Shown: piece after piece, positions 52,656 through 61,779 of the stretch
Layout of the letters: each line of letters begins with the position of its first letter
Position numbering within the stretch: position 1 is the stretch's first letter
Assembly (NCBI RefSeq): GCF_001909055.1
Contig: NZ_LVWI01000031.1
Span: 1-64,000 of the forward strand
Source: Paenibacillus helianthi
GTDB taxonomy: Bacteria; Bacillota; Bacilli; Paenibacillales; Paenibacillaceae
DNA length: 64,000 bases
Direction: 5' to 3'
The notes under the pieces: model-generated
Seen by the model: the letters and a program-made list of their open reading frames with translations, nothing else
The model's database searches: none
What the model was told of the DNA's origin: nothing
Made by a program: the position numbers and the translations under genes

Positions 52656-53885
52656 ATGGAAAATCAAGGGAAGCACAGGTTGCACTGGAAATCGCTAGTA
52701 TTGTTATGTCTGGCCATATTTATTCTGCCTGCAGGCTCTGCTTTTGCAGCGGTCAACAAACCGTTTCCACAGCATACTACGTATACTAGCGGGACGATCA
52801 AACCGAATAATGTAACTCAAACCGTGATGGACAATGCCGTGAAGACCAAATGGGACGCATGGAAAGCAGCATATCTCAAGCCGGCGGGTACGGGCAAATA
52901 TTATGTCAAATATAACTCGGACGGGGAAACAGTATCAGAGGCGCATGGTTATGGCATGCTGTTCACGGTGCTGATGGCTGGCTACGACAGCAACGCCCAG
53001 ACATACTATAACGGGCTCTATAACTATTACACTGCGCATCCGAGTGCCATCAACCCGTATTTAATGTCCTGGAAACAAAACAGCAGCTTCCAGAATATTG
53101 AAGGCGAGGACTCCGCAACAGATGGTGACATGGACATTGCATTCTCACTTCTGCTAGCCCATAAGCAGTGGGGCAGCAGTGGCACGGTCAACTATCTGCA
53201 GGCGGCTAATCAGATTATTGGCGCCATTATGGATAACGAAATTAATCAGACCCAGTGGACGATCCGGCTTGGGGATTGGGCCAATAGCGGTACGTATAAT
53301 ACGGCCACACGTTCTTCGGACTTCATGCTGAATCATTTAAAAGCCTTCCAGGCCGCGACGGGAGATTCGCGTTGGCAGAACGTAACAGACAAAACCTATA
53401 CCATTATTAATAGTCTTTACACTGGATACAGTCCCAGCACCGGTCTTTTGCCTGACTTCGTCGTGTATTCCGGGGGCGTCTACAAACCGGCGGCAGGGGG
53501 CTTCCTGGAAGATGCGAATGACGGGAATTACAATTATAACTCCTGCCGCACACCATGGCGGATTACAACGGATTATCTGCTCACCGGAGATACCCGCGCC
53601 TTGAATCCATTGAACCAGCTCAACAGCTGGATCAAAACGAAGGTCAGCAGCACTCCGGGCAATATCAAGGACGGTTACAAGCTGAACGGGTCAACATTCG
53701 GAAGCTATAACAGCGGCGCTTTTTATGCTCCTTTTGGCGTAAGCGCAATGACCTCCTCAGCCAATCAGTCCTGGCTCAATTCTCTCTGGAGTCATACCTC
53801 TGGCAGCGCAGCGGAAGATTATTACGAAGACAGCATCAAGCTGTTCTCCATGATTGTGATGTCCGGTAACTGGTGGACCTACTAA
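52656..53885 (+). CDS. Secreted GH8 glycosidase (endoglucanase/chitosanase)
   Basis: 409 residues from ATG 52656 (GAGGAG upstream). A signal peptide ends about residue 31 (LLCLAIFILPAGSAFA). Mature GH8 alpha6/alpha6 barrel with general acid Glu95 in SEAHGYGM and the GH8 signature around Asp156-Asp160 (ATDGDMDIAF). Bacillales homologues are chitosanases or endo-beta-glucanases, often both; specificity cannot be read here. No carbohydrate-binding module or anchor. Confidence 0.92.
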   Translation: MENQGKHRLHWKSLVLLCLAIFILPAGSAFAAVNKPFPQHTTYTSGTIKPNNVTQTVMDNAVKTKWDAWKAAYLKPAGTGKYYVKYNSDGETVSEAHGYGMLFTVLMAGYDSNAQTYYNGLYNYYTAHPSAINPYLMSWKQNSSFQNIEGEDSATDGDMDIAFSLLLAHKQWGSSGTVNYLQAANQIIGAIMDNEINQTQWTIRLGDWANSGTYNTATRSSDFMLNHLKAFQAATGDSRWQNVTDKTYTIINSLYTGYSPSTGLLPDFVVYSGGVYKPAAGGFLEDANDGNYNYNSCRTPWRITTDYLLTGDTRALNPLNQLNSWIKTKVSSTPGNIKDGYKLNGSTFGSYNSGAFYAPFGVSAMTSSANQSWLNSLWSHTSGSAAEDYYEDSIKLFSMIVMSGNWWTY

Positions 53886-53912
53886 ACTATACGTGTCACA
53901 AATGAAGCATAG

Positions 53913-53941
53913 GCCTATCCGTCAACGGATGGGCTTTTTTT
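53913..53941 (+). terminator. Terminator after the GH8 gene
   Basis: GCCTATCCGT pairs with ACGGATGGGC (one T-G pair) and is followed by seven Ts. Confidence 0.88.
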
Positions 53942-54052
53942 GTACATATGAAAAATGATGGGTCCCGAAGGAATGGGATGAATTTACTCCACTAAAATAA
54001 ATCGTTATGGAGATATTAATATGCGGGGAACAATTTTTAAGGAGGGTTATAA

Positions 54053-54367
54053 ATGAAAAAGATCTCAATAGCGATTATGTCAGTATGTCTTATGCTATCT
54101 ACTGCTTCTGCGGTACAAGCATCACCTAGTGAGACTCAACACGAAAAGAAAATGCATATGCAACAACATGAGACTAAAGGAATCAAAGCAAAAAGCATGA
54201 AAGAGAAAAGCATGAAAGAGAAAAGCATGAAGGAGAAAAGCATGAAAGAGAAAAGCATGAAAGAGAAAAGCATGAAGGCAAAAAGCATGGAAGCCAAAGG
54301 AATAAAAATAAAAGCAACCAAGCTGCCAAAATCCGGTTTTGGCGGTGCCAGTGAGCAAATGGAATAG
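54053..54367 (+). CDS. Small secreted repeat protein ending in an LPKSG sortase-like motif
   Basis: 104 residues behind AAGGAGGG. A signal peptide ends near AVQA/SPSE (residue 23). A His/Met/Lys-rich stretch leads to seven 5-residue repeats (KSMKE x5, KSMKA, KSMEA, residues 47-81), then a basic segment and LPKSG at 91-95. Unlike normal sortase substrates there is no hydrophobic helix or positive tail: only nine residues (FGGASEQME) follow. The next gene is a sortase, so it is probably its substrate or partner. I do not know a described family. Confidence 0.75.
   Translation: MKKISIAIMSVCLMLSTASAVQASPSETQHEKKMHMQQHETKGIKAKSMKEKSMKEKSMKEKSMKEKSMKEKSMKAKSMEAKGIKIKATKLPKSGFGGASEQME
54191..54295 (+). 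repeat. 15-bp tandem repeat, seven units
   Basis: Unit AAAAGCATGAAAGAG, five near-identical copies differing only at a wobble base and two diverged copies at the 3' end. In frame with the secreted protein (KSMKE). The near-identity suggests recent slippage, and copy number may vary among strains. Confidence 0.92.
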
Positions 54368-54373
54368 GAGGAC

Positions 54374-54408
54374 GAAAGAGGGCGGATCACTTCCCCCTCT
54401 TTCTTTTC
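54374..54408 (+). terminator. Hairpin between the repeat gene and the sortase gene
   Basis: GAAAGAGGG pairs with CCCTCTTTC and is followed by TTTTCT, like a terminator. It separates GGAGG (54367-54371) from the sortase ATG at 54414. If it does not stop transcription it would bring that GGAGG to about 12 bases from the ATG. Confidence 0.6.
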
Positions 54409-54413
54409 TAAAC

Positions 54414-55040
54414 ATGAGAAAATGGGCTGCTTTATTTTTTGTGATATTCATTTGCATTAGTCTTGCCGGTTGCTTGGACAACCACTCCGGCAACTATGAG
54501 AAAGCGGAAACCTTAATCCCCGAAGCTTCCCCGGCTCCTTCAGAAAAGCCGAAGATTTTGGAGGTCAAGAAGTCTGAAGTTCCTCCGGAGAAATTTTTGC
54601 CGGATATCATAGAAATTCCCTCCATTTCAGTTAAGGCAGTAATCAAGCCTGTTACCATCCTTGCTAATGGGCAAATGGACGTGCCTAAGAACACGGGTGT
54701 GACGGGAATACTATATCCCGGAATTTTACCCGGGGAAAAGGGAAATGTTATTATCGACGGACATGTGGATAGCTATACTGGGCCGGCGGTTTTTTACAAG
54801 CTGAAAAAACTGAAGCAGGGGGATCTGATTATTGTCTCTGACCAGCTGAAACACAGGTTAACTTACACTGTCCAATCAGCAGAGGTTTTTACCCCGGCAG
54901 AAGCACCAGTGGAGCGGATATTTGGGAAAACCGATGAATACCGCATGAATCTGATCACCTGTACAGGAAGATATAGCAGAAAGAAAAAAGAACATGAACA
55001 AAGATTAGTCATCTTTGCGAAGATAGGTGAGAAACTATGA
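54414..55040 (+). CDS. Class F-like sortase, membrane- or lipid-anchored
   Basis: About 208 residues. The N-terminus is hydrophobic and ends in LAGC, a lipobox, so it may be a lipoprotein. After a Pro/Glu/Lys linker comes the sortase barrel: catalytic His in IIDGHVDSYTGPAVFYKL, Cys in NLITCTGRYS and an Arg in HEQRLVIF, the pattern of class E/F sortases. No ribosome site is directly before the ATG, and a hairpin lies between GGAGG and the start. Overlaps the amidase gene by ATGA. Likely substrate: the LPKSG protein just upstream. Confidence 0.82.
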   Translation: MRKWAALFFVIFICISLAGCLDNHSGNYEKAETLIPEASPAPSEKPKILEVKKSEVPPEKFLPDIIEIPSISVKAVIKPVTILANGQMDVPKNTGVTGILYPGILPGEKGNVIIDGHVDSYTGPAVFYKLKKLKQGDLIIVSDQLKHRLTYTVQSAEVFTPAEAPVERIFGKTDEYRMNLITCTGRYSRKKKEHEQRLVIFAKIGEKL

Positions 55041-56161
55041 AACAGTTCACAAGAAAGATGTATATCTGTGCTGCCGCAGGCATTATTTTTGCGGCCACAT
55101 TGTTTTTCCCGTTACCCGGTGCAAAGGCTGAACCGGACAAGCATGAAATTGAAGCGGAGCTGAACGAAATGTTCAAGGCCCGGGCGGAGGCATTAATTCA
55201 TCCGTACCCGGAGTCCATTAATAAATATTACCTTCCGGAAAAAGCTAGCCAAATGGCACTGCAGCATGAGCATTTGCGGGAAGAGTATGTAAACAAGTGG
55301 GCGGAGAAAAGGGCGTTGAAGTTGACGAGCTCAGAGTCCAGTATTCGTATTATCCGTCAGAGCATTGTTGAGGATAAGGCCCGAATCTCCTTGGTGCAAT
55401 CTCATAAAGTAGGATATGTATATATCAATAAAGTCATGCAGGAGCAAGTCTTCGGTGTTGGAACGAGGCACTTTCTCACATTAAAGAAAAGTGAAGGCCG
55501 TTGGAAGATCGCCCGGGAATGGTACCTCGATCCGCTGGATGAGAACCCTGCCAAAATTGCTGATGGACCTGAGGGCATAGCCCCAGCAGTTCGGGCAAAG
55601 TCCGAACCTACAGACGGACAAAAGTATAAGCGGAAACGGGCTGTACATTATGCCAATAAATACGCTGGTGCTGCGTGGGGAGCAGGGAATAAGCATCATT
55701 ATAATAAAAAATACCTGGATTACACGGGTAAGGGCGGAGACTGTACCAATTTTGCTTCACAAGTAATAGGTGACCCAGAGGAAGGAGGGGGGTTGAACAT
55801 GGCGGGAGGTTGGCGTTATTTTCAGAATTCAGGAGGAACGCAAACCTGGGTACAGACCGATGCCTTTAGTAATTACTTAACCAGATCCGGTTATGGAACT
55901 CTGATTGCCAAAGGCGATTACCATCATATCGTCACTCCTTCGCAAAAATACCCCGGGGGAGCCATTTCTCAGCTGCAGGCTGGTGATCTTATAGGCTATA
56001 TATTGCGGCATAACGATACGGACCACTTTTCTGTTGTAGTCGGGTTTGATGATTATGGCTACCCTTTGGTCAATTCGCACACCGCAGACCGGTATCGTGT
56101 CCCTTTTGATTTAGGGTGGGATCGGGATACCAAATATCAGTTATTTCATATCAAAGATTGA
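55037..56161 (+). CDS. Secreted amidase-domain protein (Amidase_6 type)
   Basis: 374 residues. Signal peptide ends near KAEP (about residue 32). Residues 33-180 are an uncharacterised helical/beta region; residues 195-374 are a CHAP/NlpC-like amidase domain with HYANKYAGAAWG, GGDCTNFASQVIG (catalytic Cys), DTDHFSVVVGF (His) and LVNSHTADRY. Such domains cleave peptide or peptidoglycan amide bonds. Translationally coupled to the sortase gene, so it probably works at the same surface. Confidence 0.83.
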   Translation: MKQFTRKMYICAAAGIIFAATLFFPLPGAKAEPDKHEIEAELNEMFKARAEALIHPYPESINKYYLPEKASQMALQHEHLREEYVNKWAEKRALKLTSSESSIRIIRQSIVEDKARISLVQSHKVGYVYINKVMQEQVFGVGTRHFLTLKKSEGRWKIAREWYLDPLDENPAKIADGPEGIAPAVRAKSEPTDGQKYKRKRAVHYANKYAGAAWGAGNKHHYNKKYLDYTGKGGDCTNFASQVIGDPEEGGGLNMAGGWRYFQNSGGTQTWVQTDAFSNYLTRSGYGTLIAKGDYHHIVTPSQKYPGGAISQLQAGDLIGYILRHNDTDHFSVVVGFDDYGYPLVNSHTADRYRVPFDLGWDRDTKYQLFHIKD

Positions 56162-56242
56162 GTAAGTTAATGCTTGTCAGCATATCGCGGGTTCACAGTC
56201 ATAAAATAGAGATAAGAATCTATATTTATGCTGGAGGGAATC

Positions 56243-57724
56243 ATGGGGATACCGCGGCTTCTCAATCAATTCATGATCAGAGCCGGTGCCATGTTCATAG
56301 TGAAATTGATTGGACTGGCTGGCCGTGTGATCCTTACAAGAATCGTTGGTGCTGAGGGAATAGGACTGTACCAAATTGCCTATTCCTTTTACGGCTTTAT
56401 TTTGATGCTCACCAGCGGTCTACCAACGACGCTTGCAATTGCAACAGCTAAAGCACCTAAGCAGGGTTGGAGGATTTTTAAGGTAGTGTTCCTCTGTCTC
56501 GTTCTTTCCGGTTGCGTTCTTGGTCTGAGCATTTATAAGAATTCAGCCACTATTGGTCAGTTGCTTGGAAACCCTGGACTAGCATATGCAATTCGCAGCC
56601 TTGCTCCATCCTTGTGGATAGTTCCCCTTCTCGGATTAATAAGAGGATACTTGCAAGGGTTGAAACAAGTCGGGATCATCGCACTGTCTGAGATCGCTGA
56701 GCAGGCATTCAGAACTGTATTCATGCTGTTGATTGTTGGACAGCTACTGTCGCTCGGTGTAGAACGGGCAGTTGGATATGGACTATACGGTACTTTTTTA
56801 GGGGCGTTCCTCTCCTTCATTATATTGACTGTATGCATTTCTCTTAAAAAAGCAGAGTTCCCCCTTAGCAGGGCTCCAGATCAATTATTAACGACGTCCT
56901 GGTTTGTGAACACTTCGTTAGCGATCTCAGCTACCCGCCTGTTAATTCCATTTTCAGAATTCCTTGACGCTCTTATTATTCCCGATCGCCTGGTTGCAGC
57001 GGGAAACACTGCTTCTGAAGGTACCGCTATATACGGAGTTATTTATGGAATGGCTGTTATTGTGGTTTATGCGCCTACGTTGTTTATTGGAGCATTGAGT
57101 CATATCTTAACCAGTCAAATTGTTGCCGAATGGCAGCAGGGTAACCAGAGAAAATTCAATAGTCTCTGTAATACAGCCATATGCACATGTTGGTTATGGG
57201 GAGGACTAACGAGTTTGTTTTTGTTTTTCTACTCGGACGAGTTATCTTATTACATCTTTCATAGTGATAGCGCAAGTAATATGATTAGATATCTATCCCC
57301 AATTCCGCTTATCGTTGGTTTTCGGGAGATTTCCACCAGTATTTTGTGGGCGCAGGATAACCGGAAGAATCCTTTCATGGGGATACTTACTGGAATTGTA
57401 TGTTCAATCATGGTCCAATATTTTTTGGTGGCAATCCCTGGTTATGAATATAAGGGGGCTGCTCTTGCAATTCTGTTGCTTGAAACAATGGCTTCTATTT
57501 GGAATATTAAAGTGTTATTCTTCTCAAAAGTGAACTTAAAGAGGGTAGTAAAACCTTTGCTATGTGATTTAACGTTCGGGATTTGCATACTTCTAGGAAT
57601 GGCCCTTTCGACTCCCCCCTCAGAAAACATTATCAGTCTATGGCGATTTTTATGTATCGGCGCTTTATTTTTTGCGGTTACAGGGGGGTATATTTATTTG
57701 CGCTGTATACGGAAATTTCTGTGA
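56243..57724 (+). CDS. SpoVB-like polysaccharide/lipid II flippase (MATE/MOP superfamily)
   Basis: 493 residues, about 14 membrane helices. GLAGRVILTRIVGAEGIGLY near the N-terminus and LGLIRGYLQGLKQVG are SpoVB-type segments. Members flip lipid-linked wall or capsule precursors; SpoVB serves spore cortex synthesis. ATG 56243 lies just after GGAGGG; ATG 56228 lacks a site. Base composition is more AT-rich than most of the window. Which SpoVB paralogue (sporulation or vegetative) it is cannot be told. Confidence 0.85.
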   Translation: MGIPRLLNQFMIRAGAMFIVKLIGLAGRVILTRIVGAEGIGLYQIAYSFYGFILMLTSGLPTTLAIATAKAPKQGWRIFKVVFLCLVLSGCVLGLSIYKNSATIGQLLGNPGLAYAIRSLAPSLWIVPLLGLIRGYLQGLKQVGIIALSEIAEQAFRTVFMLLIVGQLLSLGVERAVGYGLYGTFLGAFLSFIILTVCISLKKAEFPLSRAPDQLLTTSWFVNTSLAISATRLLIPFSEFLDALIIPDRLVAAGNTASEGTAIYGVIYGMAVIVVYAPTLFIGALSHILTSQIVAEWQQGNQRKFNSLCNTAICTCWLWGGLTSLFLFFYSDELSYYIFHSDSASNMIRYLSPIPLIVGFREISTSILWAQDNRKNPFMGILTGIVCSIMVQYFLVAIPGYEYKGAALAILLLETMASIWNIKVLFFSKVNLKRVVKPLLCDLTFGICILLGMALSTPPSENIISLWRFLCIGALFFAVTGGYIYLRCIRKFL

Positions 57725-57754
57725 TATTAAAATCAAGTGAATACACAAACATTG

Positions 57755-57787
57755 TCCCGTCAGTGATTTTATGCTGGCGGGCTTTTT
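57755..57787 (+). terminator. Terminator after the flippase gene
   Basis: CCCGTCAG pairs with CTGGCGGG (one T-G pair), then CTTTTTT. Confidence 0.85.
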
Positions 57788-57789
57788 TG

Positions 57790-58293
57790 TGCATTATAGT
57801 TTGGTTATGAGACACTAACGGAATGCGTTAAAAAGGCGGAAAAAGGAATCGAAACACATCCGTGATAACGGGTTTTTTAAGAAAATTAGTGACAATATTC
57901 GAACGCAAAAAAAACCGCCTGTAAAAGGAATAAAGATCATTGACGATGTTGCTCATACTATGATCCGATCATGTTTTATGTGACATTTTTAACATCTTAA
58001 TTTTTAATTTTATTGCTAAATTAAGGGTGACATTAGGTTCCACATTCGACTTGGGAAGTCAGGATTAACACACAATATTCACATTTTGTCGTTTTTATGG
58101 CAGATTATCTTCTATTAAAGTAACACAGCACTGTCGCGTATAAAGAAATCGATTGAAATCCATAAATTATTGTGATTCCTGAGGCGTGGAAAATGCAAGA
58201 TATGTCACTTCGCGACTTGCAAAATCAAGTTACAATCGTTGAAAAAGTCATAAGGATGTTATTCTACTTGACACTAAGAAAGGGGTTATGTCG
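57790..58293 (+). promoter_or_regulatory. Long AT-rich leader/promoter region of the oxidoreductase operon
   Basis: About 500 bases without a believable gene. A weak promoter can be drawn near 58239-58267 (TTGAAA, 17 bp, TTCTAC). TTTTTTAAGAAAATT at about 57882-57896 resembles a CodY box with three mismatches. I found no clear Rex or FNR site. The length suggests complex control. Confidence 0.3.
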
Positions 58294-59304
58294 ATGGTAC
58301 AATTACCTATCGTTAACGATCTCGGATTTTTTGAGATTCGTCTGGAGTCCATTGGAGGCTTAGGTGCGAACCTGGCGGGCAAAATGCTCGCAGAAGCAGG
58401 GGTGGTCGGAGCGGGCCTTAATGGTGTCAGCTTCTCGTCTTACGGCTCGGAGAAGAAGGGGTCTGCTGTTAAGGCGCATATCCGTTTCTGTGATCTGAAC
58501 ACACCTATCCGCGACACCTCTCCTGTGGAACGTCCACATGTTGTGGGTGTATTCCATGAAGCGCTGGCCAAGACAGTCAACGTGACCAGCGGTATTCATG
58601 AGCAGAGCACTGTTCTTGTGAATTCGGCCAAAACGCCGGAGGAGCTGAAAGAGCTCCTGAAGATGAAAGCCGGAACCATTGCCGTAATTGATGCAACAAG
58701 TATTGCACTGAAAGAGAAGAATCGCGTGAATATGGCAATGTTGGGTGCGTTGTTCCGGCTCTGTCCATTTCTTGATACTGCAACGATGAAGGATGTTATT
58801 GAGAAGTCCCTTGGCAAAAAATATCCCCAGGCTGTCGAATCAGCCATCACAACATTTGACCGCGGTTATAATGAAGTGAAGTTTATGCAATTTGAGCTGG
58901 CTGCAGGGGATAGCATGCCTGAATATGTCCGTTCCGATATTGGAGTTCTGGGTTTTGATACACAGTCGATTGGCGGATCTATTATTAATCCAGGGAGCAC
59001 CTTCCTGAAAAATTTGAGTATTTCCCGCTCCGGTATGATCCCGGCGTATGAGAACGAAGCGTGCATCCACTGTGCTCAGTGCGATACGGTATGTCCGGAT
59101 CAGTGCTTTGTATGGGAAGAACGGATTGACCGCAAGGGCCGTTCACAAATGTTCCTGACGGGTATCGATTATCAATATTGCAAGGGTTGCCTGAAATGTG
59201 TCGATGCCTGTCCGACATCCGCACTGTCAAGCCAGCGTGAGAAGGAAGGCTATGCGGACACCCACACAGTGCATCACCAATTTGATCTGATTACACAGGT
59301 CTAA
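58294..59304 (+). CDS. 2-Oxoacid:ferredoxin oxidoreductase, fused gamma and delta subunits
   Basis: 336 residues from ATG 58294 (AAAGGGG 8 bases upstream). Residues 1-200 are the gamma domain (LESIGGLGANLAGKMLAEAG, FSSYGSEKKGSAVKAHIR); residues 250-320 are the ferredoxin-like delta domain with CIHCAQCDTVCPDQC and CKGCLKCVDACP for two [4Fe-4S] clusters. Together with the next gene it makes pyruvate (or another 2-oxoacid):ferredoxin oxidoreductase. Confidence 0.9.
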   Translation: MVQLPIVNDLGFFEIRLESIGGLGANLAGKMLAEAGVVGAGLNGVSFSSYGSEKKGSAVKAHIRFCDLNTPIRDTSPVERPHVVGVFHEALAKTVNVTSGIHEQSTVLVNSAKTPEELKELLKMKAGTIAVIDATSIALKEKNRVNMAMLGALFRLCPFLDTATMKDVIEKSLGKKYPQAVESAITTFDRGYNEVKFMQFELAAGDSMPEYVRSDIGVLGFDTQSIGGSIINPGSTFLKNLSISRSGMIPAYENEACIHCAQCDTVCPDQCFVWEERIDRKGRSQMFLTGIDYQYCKGCLKCVDACPTSALSSQREKEGYADTHTVHHQFDLITQV

Positions 59305-59330
59305 TCCTTGGAAGAAAGGTGGAATGAATA

Positions 59331-61637
59331 ATGGCTATTGATTATGAACAAGAAGTAGGCTCCGCCAAAGTGGAGCAGAAATTCCTATATGAATCCGGTA
59401 ATGAAATGGCTGCATATGCTGCTCATCAGATCAACTATCACGTGATGGGCTATTTTCCGATTTCGCCATCCACTGAAGTGGCCCAGTTCCTGGATACTAT
59501 GAAAGCCAGCGGACAGCACGACATCATGCTTGTACCGTCCGATGGTGAGCATAGCTCTGCGGGGATCTGTTACGGCGCATCAACTGCAGGCGGACGCGTA
59601 TTCAACGCAACCAGTGCCCAAGGCTATATGTTCATGCTGGAGCAATTACCTGTACAAGCAGGTACGCGCATGCCTATGGTCATGAACCTGATCTGCCGCT
59701 CGATCTCCGGTCCCCTTAATATTCACGGTGACCACTCCGATCTATATTTTGCCCTCAATACCGGCTGGCCGATTCTGATGTGTCGTGATCCTCAATCTGT
59801 CTACGACATGAATCTGATGGCCCTGAAGTTGGCTGAACACGCCAAGGTCCGACTTCCGGTAATGGTCGCATCTGACGGCTATTTCACATCTCACCAGAAG
59901 CGGCGCGTGCAAGCCTTTGCCCATCGGGAGGATGTTCACAAGTTTGTTGGCGAACAGCCCCCAGCGGGCTTCACAGACACCTTGGACCGCAACAATCCAG
60001 TTACCGTAGGACCGTACATGAACGAACCGGATTATATTAATAACCGTTATCAGCAATCTGTTGCGATGTACAATGCCGGAGAGGTATTCGAAGAGATTGC
60101 CCAGGAATTCGCTGAGCTGACCGGACGACACTATCCGATGATCGAGCAGTACCGGATGGAAGATGCCGATGTTGCCGTGTTCCTGATGAACTCCGCCTCG
60201 GAGATCATCAAGGATGTTGTGGACCAGCTTCGCCTCCAGGGGATCAAAGCCGGAGCCATCTCTCCGAACATGATCCGCCCTTTCCCGCAGAAGCAAATCG
60301 CTGAAGCGCTGAAGAATGTGAAGGCCATTACGGTCGGTGACCGTGCGGATTCCGTCGGCGGACATGGCGGCAACATGGTTAACGAGATCAAGGCAGCGCT
60401 GTTCACTTACGGAAATACAACCACCAAAGTAATCAGCCGGATTTATGGACTGGGAGGCAAGGACTTCTATGCCGAAGACGGACATCATTTCTTCCAATTG
60501 GCAATAGATGCAGTTGTTGCTGACCGTGTGGAAATTCCGTTTGATTACTATGGCCACAATCCTGGAACGCCGGACAAAGCGCCGAAGCGTCTGCTGAAGC
60601 CGATGAGTTTTGAATCACTGAAGACAGGTCTTATCACCGTGAAGCAGAACGAAGAGACAGGTAAGCTTAGTGTGAAGGTTCCGCCAATCCGCAGCCTGAT
60701 GAAGAAACCGAGACGGCTATCACCGGGACACGGCGCATGTCCGGGCTGTGGTATTTTCTCAGGTCTGGAGCTGTTCTTCAAAGGAATTGAAGGGGATATT
60801 GTTGCCCTGTATCACACTGGCTGTGCAATGGTCACAACGACCGGTTATCCTTATTCAGCTCATAAATCGACGTTCATCCACAACCTGTTCCAGAATGGTG
60901 CAGCTACGTTGTCTGGTGTCGTGGAGATGTTCTGGGAACGCAAACGCCGCGGAGAACTGGATGGATTGGGACTACAGGAAGACTTTACCTTTGTCATGGT
61001 AACTGGTGACGGGGGCATGGATATCGGCATGGGTCCGGCTATCGGTGCTGCACTACGCGGTCACAAGATGATTATTGTTGAGTACGATAACGAGGGATAC
61101 ATGAATACAGGCGCCCAACAGTCGTATTCCACACCACTCGGCCACCGGACTTCGACTTCAAGCATCGGCAAAACACAGCAGGGTAAAGTAACCCAGCATA
61201 AGGATACCGCTCAGATTATGGCAGCCACCAACATCCCTTATGTATTTACCGGTTGTGAGGCTTACCCGCAGGATCTGCTTAAGAAGGCGGCCAAAGCCCA
61301 GTGGTATGCCCAGAATGAGGGTCTGGTCTATGGCAAGATTCTTATTGCATGTCCGCTGAACTGGATGAGTGAAGACAAGGACGGTACGAATATTGTATCG
61401 CTGGCAGTGGAATCCTGCTTCTTCCCGCTCTATGAAGTAGAACAGGGCACGACGACGATTACGTACAATCCGGAAGAGAAAGACAAGCGCGTGGAAGTTG
61501 CTGCATGGCTGAAAACAATGGGCAAAACGCGTCATCTTCTCAAGCCCGAAAACGAACCGGCGCTGCGCGCCTTCGAGGGTGAAGTACAGCGTCGCTGGAA
61601 CCGTCTCAAAGCCAAACACGAGCACCCGGATTTATAG
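59331..61637 (+). CDS. 2-Oxoacid:ferredoxin oxidoreductase, fused alpha and beta subunits (pyruvate type likely)
   Basis: 768 residues. The alpha part (1-420) has GYFPISPSTEVAQF and NLICRSISGPLNIHGDHSD; the beta part (about 460-768) binds TPP through VTGDGGMDIG and DNEGYMNTG, and cluster cysteines in GACPGCG, HTGCAM and a later GCEAYP. It decarboxylates pyruvate to acetyl-CoA with reduced ferredoxin. The sequence fits pyruvate better than oxoglutarate enzymes but substrate is not certain. GAAAGGTGG precedes the ATG. Confidence 0.9.
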   Translation: MAIDYEQEVGSAKVEQKFLYESGNEMAAYAAHQINYHVMGYFPISPSTEVAQFLDTMKASGQHDIMLVPSDGEHSSAGICYGASTAGGRVFNATSAQGYMFMLEQLPVQAGTRMPMVMNLICRSISGPLNIHGDHSDLYFALNTGWPILMCRDPQSVYDMNLMALKLAEHAKVRLPVMVASDGYFTSHQKRRVQAFAHREDVHKFVGEQPPAGFTDTLDRNNPVTVGPYMNEPDYINNRYQQSVAMYNAGEVFEEIAQEFAELTGRHYPMIEQYRMEDADVAVFLMNSASEIIKDVVDQLRLQGIKAGAISPNMIRPFPQKQIAEALKNVKAITVGDRADSVGGHGGNMVNEIKAALFTYGNTTTKVISRIYGLGGKDFYAEDGHHFFQLAIDAVVADRVEIPFDYYGHNPGTPDKAPKRLLKPMSFESLKTGLITVKQNEETGKLSVKVPPIRSLMKKPRRLSPGHGACPGCGIFSGLELFFKGIEGDIVALYHTGCAMVTTTGYPYSAHKSTFIHNLFQNGAATLSGVVEMFWERKRRGELDGLGLQEDFTFVMVTGDGGMDIGMGPAIGAALRGHKMIIVEYDNEGYMNTGAQQSYSTPLGHRTSTSSIGKTQQGKVTQHKDTAQIMAATNIPYVFTGCEAYPQDLLKKAAKAQWYAQNEGLVYGKILIACPLNWMSEDKDGTNIVSLAVESCFFPLYEVEQGTTTITYNPEEKDKRVEVAAWLKTMGKTRHLLKPENEPALRAFEGEVQRRWNRLKAKHEHPDL

Positions 61638-61673
61638 GACGAATAACATCTGTACTCATCAATAAATAGACGG

Positions 61674-61704
61674 GCCTGGCAGAATTGATCTGCCGGGCTT
61701 TTTT
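61674..61704 (+). terminator. Terminator of the oxidoreductase operon
   Basis: GCCTGGCAGA pairs with TCTGCCGGGC (one T-G pair), followed by TTTTTT. Confidence 0.88.
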
Positions 61705-61779
61705 ATGTCAAAACCTCACGAAAAAAACTATTTAATAAAACACTTTTATAAAGTATTATAATAAGTGGGGTGAACAGTA

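Noticed and set aside
54122-54493. Minus-strand open frame with repeated hydrophobic HAFLF/MLFSF pattern
   Set aside because: It is the antisense image of the KSMKE repeats; it has no ribosome site and overlaps two well-supported genes.
57950-58290. Rex or FNR site before the 2-oxoacid:ferredoxin oxidoreductase genes
   Set aside because: TTGTGATTCC and AATATTCACATT are half matches only; no full palindrome can be made.
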